Shown piece by piece: positions 15,640-23,590 of a DNA stretch of 32,833 nt. Origin of the DNA: Anaerotignum lactatifermentans DSM 14214 (GTDB lineage: Bacteria; Bacillota; Clostridia; Lachnospirales; Anaerotignaceae); assembly GCF_900142265.1 (NCBI RefSeq), contig NZ_FRAH01000035.1, positions 1 to 32,833 of the forward strand, read 5' to 3'. Every line of letters begins with the position of its first letter. Position 1 is the stretch's first letter. The position numbers and the translations under genes are program-made. Below the pieces are notes generated by a model. The model was not told where the DNA came from. It made no database searches and was given only the letters and a program-made list of their open reading frames with translations.

Positions 15640-16930
15640 ATGGAAAAGAAATCATTAAAGCTGCCAATTACTCTGTTGGTGCTGGGCGCATGTTGGTCCA
15701 TCGTATATATCATTCCGTTTATCCAGTATATCTGGTATGATCCTTTTCAGCAGTTTATGAATGCAACCAATACACAGATGGGTCTGTTGATTACGATCTA
15801 TGGATTCGGGAATGTATTTGGCGCACCTATCGGTGGTTGGATTGCTGACCGATTCAACTATAAGTATATTTATGTAGGTTCCGTGCTTTTGAACGGTATT
15901 TTTACTCTTATTTTCGTAATGTATCCTACATATTTCATGGCTGTATTGATGTGGATTGGTTTTGCCATTGCCAGCCTGCTGATGAACTATCCAACACATA
16001 TCAAGATGATCCGTGATTTGACAACAGACGAAAACCAGGGCAAAATCTTCGGTATGAATGAAACATGTATCGGTATTTTCAACATTGTTTTCAATGCGGT
16101 AATGATGGTTTTCTACATGAAATTTATGGAAGGCGTTGCAGGTCTGAAAGCAGCTATGATCAGTATTGCGGTACTTTCCTTTGTATTGACAGGGATTGCT
16201 ATGATCGTATTGGATAATCCCAAAGAAAAAATTGCGGCAGAACGTGCGAAAAAAGCAGCAGAAGCTAAAGTAAAAAAAGAAAACAAATGTGGTTGCTGAC
16301 TTCTTGATGATTATGAAACAGCCTGCAACTTGGCTGGTTGCAATCTCTATCTTCGCAGTTTATTCCTTCCTGACAACATTGACTTATTTCACACCGTACT
16401 TCACAGATGTATTGGGTGTTGCAGTTACATTCTCCGGCGGCGTTGCGATTTTAAGACAGCATGGTATGACTCTGCTGGGCGCACCCATTGGCGGTATCCT
16501 GACTGATAAAGTGGGGTCTCCTTCCAAAGTGCTGTTGGGTGTATATGCAATTGGTATTTTGGGCTTAGGTTATCTGCTGGTTGCAGATGCAGGTGTAGCA
16601 GCACAGCTGCTGATTGCGCTGACATTGATTATGTCCGCAGCAGTATACATCGGACGCGGGGCTTATTATGCTACGATTACAGAAGCGGGTGTATCTAGAA
16701 ACTTGACTGCATCTACAATTGGGATTGCAGCAGCGGTAGGTTTTTCTCCTGACCTGTTCCAGTTTACACTGTTTGGCTATTGGCTGGATACTTTAGGAAC
16801 ACAGGCATATACTTATATGTTTATCTTCCAGGCAGTCGTTCTGGTGATTGGCGCACTGGCAGCGCTGAAGATTCTGCATATCAAAAAGAAAAATTCTCAA
16901 AATGTGTGTGCAGTAGCAGAAGCAGAATAA
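15640..16930 (+). pseudogene. MFS transporter interrupted by a +1 frameshift
   Basis: Two frames encode the two six-helix halves of a 12-segment major facilitator transporter of about 430 residues. The first (15640-16299) has the N-half, with GAPIGGWIADRFNYKY (MFS loop 2-3 motif), and ends in a lysine-rich central loop. The second, used from about 16278 to TAA 16928-16930, begins NVVADFLMIMKQPATW and contains GAPIGGILTDKVGSPSK, the repeated loop motif. The break falls at or just after an A7 run (16272-16278) in the interdomain loop. Removing one A restores a single frame. AGGAGG precedes ATG 15640, and the gene starts 22 nt after nhaC. The substrate is unknown; the context suggests an amino acid or carboxylic acid. 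The lesion could be a sequencing error, a recent mutation or phase variation. Confidence 0.85.
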
Positions 16931-16960
16931 ATTGAATTTATTAATAGAATACAATGCGAA

Positions 16961-16995
16961 AAAAAGACTTTTGTTTCATACAAAAGTCTTTTTCC
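16961..16995 (+). terminator. Terminator of the buk-ptb-aminotransferase operon
   Basis: A perfect 13-bp stem, AAAAAGACTTTTG (16961-16973) with CAAAAGTCTTTTT (16981-16993), has a 7-nt loop and ends in a T-run. Confidence 0.9.
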
Positions 16996-17041
16996 TATCA
17001 TATGTGCCCAAAGAAATCGAAAAAGTAAGGAGGTTTGTGTT

Positions 17042-18244
17042 ATGGAATCTTATGATTTTTTGTTATTTGTTGCAATTATATTGCTTTCTACTAAAATATT
17101 CAGTTTGCTGTCCCGAAAGGTAAATATGCCACAGGTTGTTGGCGCATTATTGGTCGGGGTGTTATTGGGTCCGAGTTGTTTGAATATATTGCATGAAACG
17201 GATTTTTTGACGAAGTCGGCAGAAATCGGCGTAATCTTTTTGATGTTTTTGGCTGGCTTAGATACAGATTTTGATGGCTTGAAAGCGACAGGAAAGTCTT
17301 CAGTGATCATTGCTTTTGTAGGAGTACTGATCCCATTGGGAAGTGGATTTTTAACATATTATCTATTTTTCCATGGTCAAAGACCAGATACAATGATTTT
17401 TTTGGAAAGTGCTTTTGTAGGTATCGTATTAACGGCAACATCTGTAAGTATTACCGTGGAAACTTTGCGCGAGATGGGCAAGTTAAAAGGCAAAATGGGA
17501 ACATCGATCTTGGGTGCAGCCATTATTGACGATATTTTGGGCATTATTGCATTGACAGTGATAACCAGTTTCACAGTTCCCGGAGTAGATATTATGGTGG
17601 TATTGCTGAAGATCTTATTGTTCTTTGTATTTATTGCAGTTTGCGGCTTTTTTGTATTTCGTCTGTTCCGCAAGTTGGAAATCGTATACGGAACGAAAAG
17701 AAGAGTGGCAATTTATGCTGTGGCATTTTGTTTGCTTCTGTCCTACATTTCAGAAGTTTATTTTGGAGTTGCAGATATTACAGGAACCTATTTTGCAGGT
17801 TTGATCCTTTGCAATGTTACAGAAACAAAATCCTACATTGCTTCTAAAATCAATATTACATCTTATATGTTTTTTACCCCAATATTTTTTGCAAGCATAG
17901 GGATTAAGACTGTTATTACAGGAATGTCCCAAGAATTGATATTATTTACGCTTGCCTTGTTGATTGTTGCCATATTGTCTAAAATTGTTGGATGTGGTCT
18001 TGGGGCAAAAATTTGTGGCTTTTCCAACATGGATTCCCTTGCCATTGGCGTTGGAATGATTTCTCGTGGTGAGGTTGCACTGATTGTAGCACAAAAGGGG
18101 GAACAGGCAGGACTTATTTCGCCAACGTTATTCCCTGCCATCGTGTTGGTGGTTATCGTTACTACTTTGATAACGCCTATTCTTTTGAAGGCAGTTGTTT
18201 ATATGAAGGAGCAAAAACAGGTGGATGCTATTGTAGCAAGGTGA
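17042..18244 (+). CDS. CPA2-family cation:proton antiporter (KefB/NapA-like membrane domain)
   Basis: This encodes a 400-residue membrane protein with about 12 hydrophobic segments and no C-terminal TrkA-N/RCK domain, so it is closer to NapA/GerN-type Na+(K+)/H+ exchangers than to full KefB/KefC. Family motifs are LLSRKVNMPQVVGALLVGVLLGP near the N-terminus (shown here with its core VVGALLVGVLLGP), AEIGVIFLMFLAGLDTD, TATSVSITVETL, the double aspartate in GAAIIDDILGI that forms the ion site, and ISRGEVALIVAQKG near the end. GTAAGGAGG precedes the ATG. A terminator separates it from the MFS gene, and no clear promoter is seen in the 48-nt gap, so it may rely on read-through. Confidence 0.88.
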   Translation: MESYDFLLFVAIILLSTKIFSLLSRKVNMPQVVGALLVGVLLGPSCLNILHETDFLTKSAEIGVIFLMFLAGLDTDFDGLKATGKSSVIIAFVGVLIPLGSGFLTYYLFFHGQRPDTMIFLESAFVGIVLTATSVSITVETLREMGKLKGKMGTSILGAAIIDDILGIIALTVITSFTVPGVDIMVVLLKILLFFVFIAVCGFFVFRLFRKLEIVYGTKRRVAIYAVAFCLLLSYISEVYFGVADITGTYFAGLILCNVTETKSYIASKINITSYMFFTPIFFASIGIKTVITGMSQELILFTLALLIVAILSKIVGCGLGAKICGFSNMDSLAIGVGMISRGEVALIVAQKGEQAGLISPTLFPAIVLVVIVTTLITPILLKAVVYMKEQKQVDAIVAR

Positions 18245-18304
18245 TGAAAAAGACACATAAAAAGGAATTGCAAAAGCAGACTGGATAAAATCATAGAAAA
18301 AAGA

Positions 18305-18352
18305 AAGAAAGCTGGAATCCTTATAAACAAAGGTTTCTGGCTTTCTTTTTTA
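18305..18352 (+). terminator. Terminator of the CPA2 antiporter gene
   Basis: AAGAAAGCTGGAATCC (18305-18320) pairs with GGTTTCTGGCTTTCTT (18332-18347), with two wobbles and one mismatch, followed by a T-run. Its left arm carries the AGCTGGAATCC sequence seen in two other terminators of this window. Confidence 0.8.
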
Positions 18353-18475
18353 TTAGGAGTTTATATGCTGTGTTTTTTTGAAGAGCACTATCCCAATTCC
18401 TCTTACAGAAATTAGTGAAAATGCTGCTTTCCTAAATTAAAATTTTTTTAGAATGCACCTTTTTGGGGATTTTGC

Positions 18476-18504
18476 TTGCCAAAAGGCAGAAATATGGTTA
18501 TAAT
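18476..18504 (+). promoter_or_regulatory. Promoter of the SLH-CAP gene
   Basis: TTGCCA (18476-18481), a 17-nt spacer and a perfect TATAAT (18499-18504) form a strong vegetative promoter 58 nt upstream of the start codon. The remaining part of the 317-bp gap upstream holds only the antiporter terminator and AT-rich sequence. Confidence 0.85.
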
Positions 18505-18561
18505 AAAACGGTTCATAATTTTGTAAACATTTCTTCACAATTTCGTAAAGGAGATGATTGT

Positions 18562-20004
18562 ATGAAACGGCTGGTAGGTGTAGCCGTAACAGCACTGCTG
18601 TCTGTCAGTGTTTGTTTTACAGCCTTCGGGGCAGTTTCGACCAATGCTTCCCCTTGGGCAGTGCCTCATATGGAACAGGCATATTCTTTGCAATTGATTA
18701 CAGCACCTTTGCTTCAGCAGGCACAGGATACCATGACAAGAGTAGAATTCAGTGAAATTGCGGTGGCTTTTTATGAAAAAGTAACAGGCACAACAGCGCC
18801 TATGCCGAAAGAAAATCCTTTTTCCGACTGCGATGAACCAGCAGCATTAAAAGCGTATGGGTTGGGCATCATTGCTGGTGTGGAACCTGGAACATTTGCG
18901 CCGGAAAATCCACTGACAAGAGAACAGATGGCAATCATGCTGGTGCGTACATTGGAAAAAGTTGGCGTTGATATGTCCCTGTATGCAAAGAAAAATCCAT
19001 TTACAGATACCAAAAACATCAGCGCAACAACAGTATCTTATATTGATAAGGCTTATGGAGCCGGTTTGATCTCTGGCTATCAGAACGGAACATTTGCCCC
19101 CAAAAATACATTGAAAGTACAGGAAGCAGTCACTGCGTTTCTGAGTGCCTATACCTTTTATGAAGGCGTACAGAGTGGTACTTCTGTACCCAAAGGCGAC
19201 GCGTTAATGGCAAAAACAGTTGCCATTAACGGTAAAGAGCTGACATTGGGACAGACAATTGAAGAAGTGCAGGCAACATTTGGCGCTCCCACACGAATTG
19301 ACGAAACAGTCTATGGTTTGGATCGCTATATTTACGCAGGGGATGGATATTTCTGGGTAACATTTGAAAATGATGCTGCTGTGGAATTTTTCACACCATC
19401 CAGCAAGTTCCAGTATCAAGGAATTCAAGGTGGGACAGTGCTGAATGATGCATCTCATGTGGATAGCATCAGTAATGTGGATCATTGTGCAGTATTGAAT
19501 GGGGAATATGCTTCTGCCAGAATTCCTCTGGATTATGAAAATCAGATTTGTGGATTGCTCTTGCAGACAAAGGAATTTGTATCAAAAGATGCCTTGACTG
19601 GTTCTTTGAGTGGTGCACAGAAAACTGACATTGAAAAAGAACTGCTGGAAATCATCAATATCCAGAGACAAGAAGCGGGGCTGGCAGCCTTAACGGAAAA
19701 CGAAGGCTTAGACCAGACTGCATCTGCCCATAGTACAGAAATGGTCAAAGAAAAATATTTTGATTATAAAAGCAAAGACGGAAAGACACCCTTCCAGCGT
19801 ATGATGGAAAACAATGTGCAGTTCCATACTGCTTCGGAAGTCATTGCAACCACACGCGGTGATGTGGTACAACTTTATACAGAATTGCTCCGTACTGCTG
19901 CGAAACACAACAGCATCATGGATAGCACCATGACACAGGCAGGTATTGGCGTTGCAAATGACGGCAAAGTCCTGTATCTGACCATTGATCTGTGTAACGG
20001 ATAA
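18562..20004 (+). CDS. Secreted protein with SLH repeats, CAP-associated domain and CAP/SCP domain
   Basis: This encodes 480 residues with a Sec signal peptide (basic MKR, hydrophobic core to about residue 23, FGA cleavage site). Two clear SLH-type cell-wall-anchoring repeats follow. One spans about 87-140 (NPFSDC, GIIAGVEPGTFAPENPLTREQMAIML in pieces); the other spans about 145-200 (NPFTDT, GLISGYQNGTFAPKNTL). A degenerate one lies at about 30-75. Residues about 220-350 resemble the CAP-associated N-terminal domain (LTLGQTIEEVQATFGAPTR). Residues about 365-480 are a YkwD-like CAP/SCP domain (EIINIQRQEAGL, HSTEMVKEKYFDY, HNSIMDSTMTQAGIGV). It probably sits on the cell surface; the enzymatic role of bacterial CAP domains is poorly known. 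GGAGATG precedes ATG 18562. Confidence 0.88.
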   Translation: MKRLVGVAVTALLSVSVCFTAFGAVSTNASPWAVPHMEQAYSLQLITAPLLQQAQDTMTRVEFSEIAVAFYEKVTGTTAPMPKENPFSDCDEPAALKAYGLGIIAGVEPGTFAPENPLTREQMAIMLVRTLEKVGVDMSLYAKKNPFTDTKNISATTVSYIDKAYGAGLISGYQNGTFAPKNTLKVQEAVTAFLSAYTFYEGVQSGTSVPKGDALMAKTVAINGKELTLGQTIEEVQATFGAPTRIDETVYGLDRYIYAGDGYFWVTFENDAAVEFFTPSSKFQYQGIQGGTVLNDASHVDSISNVDHCAVLNGEYASARIPLDYENQICGLLLQTKEFVSKDALTGSLSGAQKTDIEKELLEIINIQRQEAGLAALTENEGLDQTASAHSTEMVKEKYFDYKSKDGKTPFQRMMENNVQFHTASEVIATTRGDVVQLYTELLRTAAKHNSIMDSTMTQAGIGVANDGKVLYLTIDLCNG

Positions 20005-20054
20005 AAAGCACTTTCAGTCAGAAGAAAAAGACCTCATTTTCCCAAAGCAACTTC

Positions 20055-20098
20055 CCCTTAAGAAAACATTGATTTTCCTTTTCTTGATTTCTTAAGGG
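20055..20098. repeat. 11-bp inverted repeat after the SLH-CAP gene
   Basis: CCCTTAAGAAA (20055-20065) pairs with TTTCTTAAGGG (20088-20098) over a 22-nt loop. There is no T-run after it, so its role in termination is uncertain. Confidence 0.6.
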
Positions 20099-20113
20099 AG
20101 ATTGAGATGGCTG

Positions 20114-20214
20114 TCTTCATAAGAAAGCATAACAAATTAAATCTTCAAAAAATAAGAAAGCCAAAATCCTTTGTAATCATAAGGGTTTTGGCTTTCTTTG
20201 TTTTCTTATGAAGA
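20114..20214 (+). terminator. Nested inverted repeats with intrinsic terminator
   Basis: An inner 17-bp stem (20154-20170 with 20182-20198, one wobble) and T-rich tail form a typical terminator. It is enclosed by a perfect outer 13-bp pair, TCTTCATAAGAAA (20114-20126) with TTTCTTATGAAGA (20202-20214). The outer arms also resemble the inner stem, so alternative pairings are possible. Confidence 0.75.
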
Positions 20215-20244
20215 TGCCTCTAATGAGGTTTTTTTATTTGAAAA

Positions 20245-20288
20245 TGAAAAGGCATTGCGATTCCATGGAAAGAAGTCACAATGCCTTT
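20245..20288 (-). terminator. Terminator of the RNA methyltransferase gene
   Basis: On the minus strand, AAAGGCATTG (20288-20279) pairs with CAATGCCTTT (20257-20248) and is followed by a T-rich tract. It lies 16 nt past the stop codon. Confidence 0.75.
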
Positions 20289-20303
20289 ATTTATGTTGAA
20301 ATA

Positions 20304-21440
20304 TTACAGATTTTTGGGAGGTCTGGGACCTTCGAACTGGTAGTAGTCTGTTTTGATGCGACCATTGAACAGTTTCCGCTTCCGATCGGCTTTTCTGCCA
20401 AAGAGAGATTCAAAGTATTCCATGGAAGTGATAAGGTAAGTGGACCAAGTGGGGTTTTCTTTCATGATGCCACCCAAAGCACGGTACATGTTTTCCACTT
20501 CCTTCAATTCGCCGATACGTTCGCCATAAGGAGGGTTGGTAATCATGACGCCATATTTCCCGGGCAATACAATTTCCTGGCATGGTTTTACTTCAAAGGT
20601 GATGCAGTCATCCACGCCGGCTTTTTCCGCATTGGCTTTTGCCAGTTCAATGGCATCCGGGTCAATATCACTGCCGTAGATTTCGGGCATAACATCATAG
20701 TCGATTGCCTGATATGCTTCTACACGGGCTTTTTTCCACAGGTCTTTGCCAATGCGTTCCCATTCTTCAGAAGCAAATTTGCGATGGATACCGGGGGCAA
20801 TGTTCCGGGCAATCATGGCAGCTTCGATGGGAATGGTGCCGGAACCGCAGAAAGGGTCCAGCAGAATGCGGTTTTTCCGCCAGTAGCTAAGCTGGATCAT
20901 GGCAGAAGCCAGTGTTTCTTTCAAAGGCGCATCCAGTGCGTTTGCACGGTATCCGCGCATGTGCAGACCGGAACCGCTGGTATCAATGGCAAGGGTAACA
21001 ACGTCTTTCAAAATGCCTACCTGAATGGTGTAGGAGGCACCTGTTTCATCGAACCAGTCCGTGTGATAAGTTTGTTTCAGCTTTTCTACAACGGCTTTTT
21101 TGACGATTGCCTGACAGTCAGATACGCTGAACAGGGTAGATTTTACAGATTTACCGACAACAGTAAATTTGCCGTCCTCAGGAATCCAGTCTGCCCAGGG
21201 CAGTGCTTTTGTCTGGTCGAAAAGCTCTGTAAAAGTAACTGCCTTGAATGTACCCATTTTTACCCAGACACGTCCTGCACAGCGCAGCCACATGTTGGCT
21301 TTCACGATATCGGCTTCTGTGCCAGTAAATTCTACTTTCCCGTCAGATGTTTTGATATTTTCAAATCCAAGAGCCTGACATTCCCGTTTCACAACGGCTT
21401 CCAGACCGAATGTAGTTGTTGCGATCAAATTGATAGACAT
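20304..21440 (-). CDS. THUMP-domain class I RNA methyltransferase (RlmL/YpsC-like)
   Basis: This encodes a 378-residue SAM-dependent 23S rRNA (guanine-N2)-type methyltransferase. An N-terminal ferredoxin-like/THUMP region occupies about residues 1-160 (IATTTFGLEAVVKREC at the start). The methyltransferase domain follows, with the LDPFCGSGTIPIEAA SAM loop at 194-208, GSDIDPDAIELAKANAEKAG (acidic ribose-binding residues), and the catalytic TNPPYGER motif around 300. The frame is open to 21521, but the extra 27 residues are not conserved in style. ATG 21440 has GGAG 7 nt upstream. RlmL of Escherichia coli is fused to RlmK; this one is the single-domain Firmicute form. The exact target base is inferred. 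Confidence 0.85.
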   Translation of the reverse strand: MSINLIATTTFGLEAVVKRECQALGFENIKTSDGKVEFTGTEADIVKANMWLRCAGRVWVKMGTFKAVTFTELFDQTKALPWADWIPEDGKFTVVGKSVKSTLFSVSDCQAIVKKAVVEKLKQTYHTDWFDETGASYTIQVGILKDVVTLAIDTSGSGLHMRGYRANALDAPLKETLASAMIQLSYWRKNRILLDPFCGSGTIPIEAAMIARNIAPGIHRKFASEEWERIGKDLWKKARVEAYQAIDYDVMPEIYGSDIDPDAIELAKANAEKAGVDDCITFEVKPCQEIVLPGKYGVMITNPPYGERIGELKEVENMYRALGGIMKENPTWSTYLITSMEYFESLFGRKADRKRKLFNGRIKTDYYQFEGPRPPKNL

Positions 21441-21565
21441 AGTAATTCTCCGTTTCATATCTGATTGTATTCTTACCTTATTATGATAAAGCACAGCAAA
21501 GGGGTGTGTCAAGGGCGGCACTGCCGGCTTTTCCGGGAAAAATGGTATGAATGCAGGAAAAATTC

Positions 21566-21594
21566 TTGAATTTCCATGGAAAACAAGATATGAT
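21566..21594 (+). promoter_or_regulatory. Promoter of tgt
   Basis: TTGAAT (21566-21571), a 17-nt spacer and TATGAT (21589-21594) precede tgt by 36 nt. Confidence 0.75.
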
Positions 21595-21630
21595 AGTACA
21601 GATAAAACTTGAGCGGAAATGAGGTAAGAT

Positions 21631-22764
21631 ATGTATAAATTATTAAAAACTTGCGGCAGAGCAAAACGAGGGGAATTCCATACTCCTCATGGTGTCATTC
21701 AAACACCGGTATTCATGAACGTAGGGACTATTGCAGCCATCAAAGGTGCCCTTTCCACAGAGGACTTGGAAAGAGTAAAATGTCAGGTGGAATTGTCCAA
21801 TACTTATCATCTGCATGTGCGTCCTGGTGATGAGATCATCAAAAAACTAGGTGGTCTTCATAAATTTATGGTTTGGGACAAGCCCATTCTGACTGACTCC
21901 GGCGGATTTCAGGTGTTTTCCCTGACCACACTGCGGAAAATCACGGAAGAAGGCGTTTACTTCAGCTCCCATGTAGATGGCAGAAAAATCTTTATGGGTC
22001 CCGAAGAAAGCATGCGCATTCAGTCTAATCTGGGTTCTACCATTGCTATGGCATTCGATGAATGCATTGGTATTCCTGCGGAACGTACTTATGTAGAAAA
22101 TTCCGTAGCCCGTACCACACGCTGGTTGGAACGCTGCAAAAAGGAAATGGCACGCTTGAACTCTCTGGATGATACCATCAATAAACAGCAGATGCTCTTT
22201 GGTATCAATCAGGGTGCAACTTATGAAGATATCCGTATTGAACATGCAAAGCGTATTGCAGAAATGGACTTGGACGGCTATGCTATCGGCGGTCTGGCAG
22301 TAGGGGAATCTCATGCAGAAATGTACCACATCATTGAAGAAGTGGTGCCTTATCTGCCTCAGAACAAACCTACCTATCTGATGGGTGTTGGCACACCGGA
22401 AAATATTCTGGAAGCGGTGGAACGTGGTGTGGACTTCTTTGACTGTGTCCTGCCTTCCAGAAACGGCAGACATGCACATGTTTATACCAATGCAGGCAAA
22501 CTGAATCTGATGAATGCAAAATATGAGCTGGATGAAAGACCCATCGACGAAACATGTACTTGTCCTGCTTGCTCCAGATATTCCAGAGCCTATATTCGTC
22601 ATTTGTTCAAAGCAAAAGAAATGCTGGCAATGCGTCTGTGCGTTCTGCATAATTTGCATTTCTTCAATACTATGATGGAAGAAATCCGTCAGGCAATGGA
22701 CGAAGACCGTTTCCCTCAGTACAAAAAAGAAAAACTGGAAGGCTTTCGCAGAAACGGTATGTAA
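21631..22764 (+). CDS. tgt: tRNA-guanine transglycosylase (queuine/preQ1 tRNA-ribosyltransferase)
   Basis: This encodes 377 residues, the standard length for bacterial Tgt (EC 2.4.2.29), which exchanges guanine-34 for preQ1 in GUN-anticodon tRNAs. Active-site and family motifs include D89 in LTDSGGFQVFS, MAFDECIG, the GGLAVGES loop, FDCVLPSRNGRHA with the nucleophilic aspartate, and the zinc site CTCPAC followed downstream by a further Cys and His (LCVLHNLHF). GAGGT precedes ATG 21631. A yajC gene follows, which repeats the common tgt-yajC neighbourhood of bacterial genomes, although here yajC also has its own promoter. Confidence 0.96.
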   Translation: MYKLLKTCGRAKRGEFHTPHGVIQTPVFMNVGTIAAIKGALSTEDLERVKCQVELSNTYHLHVRPGDEIIKKLGGLHKFMVWDKPILTDSGGFQVFSLTTLRKITEEGVYFSSHVDGRKIFMGPEESMRIQSNLGSTIAMAFDECIGIPAERTYVENSVARTTRWLERCKKEMARLNSLDDTINKQQMLFGINQGATYEDIRIEHAKRIAEMDLDGYAIGGLAVGESHAEMYHIIEEVVPYLPQNKPTYLMGVGTPENILEAVERGVDFFDCVLPSRNGRHAHVYTNAGKLNLMNAKYELDERPIDETCTCPACSRYSRAYIRHLFKAKEMLAMRLCVLHNLHFFNTMMEEIRQAMDEDRFPQYKKEKLEGFRRNGM

Positions 22765-22770
22765 GAAGGC

Positions 22771-22799
22771 TTGACGTGTTTTCAAAACTCGGATATAAT
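22771..22799 (+). promoter_or_regulatory. Promoter of yajC
   Basis: TTGACG (22771-22776), a 17-nt spacer and a perfect TATAAT (22794-22799) lie 48 nt upstream of yajC, just after the tgt stop codon. Confidence 0.88.
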
Positions 22800-22846
22800 A
22801 TTTTTACTGTGTTTTTCAGAATTTAACAACGTTAGGAGAGAAGGAA

Positions 22847-23293
22847 ATGAACAGCTTAACAGCATTTTTGCTGGACGTCAGCACTACCGTTTCTTCCGGT
22901 AGCGGCGAAGCAGCAACACAGAGCACACAGCAGGCAAGCGGCGGCTTGTTTGGTAACATGAATGGCATCACACTGGTTATCTTCTACTGCGTAGCACTGG
23001 TAATTATTATGTATTTCCTGTCCTTCAGACCTACTCAGAAAAGAGAAAAGGCTCTGGCAGAACAGAGAAATGCGATTCAGATTGGTGACATGGTTGTAAC
23101 AAATGCAGGGATGTACGGTAAAGTTGTTGACACAACTTACGACTGCTTCATCATCGAATTCGGTCTGAACAAAGGCGTGCGTGTTCCTGTTGCAAGAGGC
23201 GAAGTTTACGGCAAGAGAGAACCCAATATGACAAATGAAGCACCTCCTGAAGAAGAAAAGCCCAAGAAAAAAGGTCTTTTCAGAAGAGGCTAA
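22847..23293 (+). CDS. yajC: Preprotein translocase subunit YajC
   Basis: This encodes a 148-residue small membrane protein of the Sec translocon accessory complex (SecDF-YajC). It has a short polar N-terminus, one membrane helix at about 41-60, the conserved FRPTQKREK segment just after it, and the small beta domain with IGDMVVTNAGMYGKVV and VPVARGEV. The C-terminal tail is acidic then lysine-rich. secD/secF do not follow in this window; a nucleoside-transport gene comes next after a terminator. GGAGAGAAGG precedes ATG 22847. Confidence 0.93.
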   Translation: MNSLTAFLLDVSTTVSSGSGEAATQSTQQASGGLFGNMNGITLVIFYCVALVIIMYFLSFRPTQKREKALAEQRNAIQIGDMVVTNAGMYGKVVDTTYDCFIIEFGLNKGVRVPVARGEVYGKREPNMTNEAPPEEEKPKKKGLFRRG

Positions 23294-23324
23294 TGATTTT
23301 TTGAAAATCAAACTGGTAAAAATC

Positions 23325-23365
23325 AGCAGATGTGTTGCAAGAAAAAGCAATACATCTGCTTTTTT
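23325..23365 (+). terminator. Terminator of yajC
   Basis: AGCAGATGTGTTGC (23325-23338) pairs with GCAATACATCTGCT (23347-23360), with one wobble, and is followed by a T-run. Confidence 0.9.
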
Positions 23366-23448
23366 GTTTGTGTTATGACGACATATGTATTTTTGCAGAA
23401 TGAATACAATATTCAATTTTTCAAAAATAATACATTTTTTTTGTATAT

Positions 23449-23544
23449 AGTTTACAAAACGCGGGTATAGTCGGGTTATTTTATTGACAATAATGGATAG
23501 ATATTGTAAACTGAAAACGGATATGTTGTCCATGTCATGGGCAA
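23449..23544 (+). promoter_or_regulatory. Promoter and structured leader of the nucleoside-uptake operon
   Basis: TTGACA (23484-23489), a 17-nt spacer and TAAACT (23507-23512) form a likely promoter. A perfect 9-bp inverted repeat, AGTTTACAA (23449-23457) with TTGTAAACT (23504-23512), brackets it, so a regulator could bind both arms. A second imperfect palindrome, TTGTCCATG/CATGGGCAA (23526-23544), lies in the leader. No purine-riboswitch consensus was recognised. Confidence 0.6.
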
Positions 23545-23590
23545 TCATTCCTGTTTAGTCCAATTTTATAACAAGAAAGGGAGATCGACT

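Noticed and set aside
16272-16279. Programmed -1 frameshift site (A-AAA-AAA) in the MFS gene
   Set aside because: A -1 shift leads into the wrong frame; the second half needs +1 (or -2). Programmed -1 slippage therefore does not explain the two frames.
20208-21464. 418-codon plus-strand frame opposite the RNA methyltransferase gene
   Set aside because: It is the antisense shadow of a gene with clear THUMP and methyltransferase motifs and shows no family features of its own.
23366-23590. Possible purine riboswitch before the nucleoside-uptake operon
   Set aside because: The conserved purine aptamer core and P1 pairing were not found; only a promoter and simple palindromes are visible.
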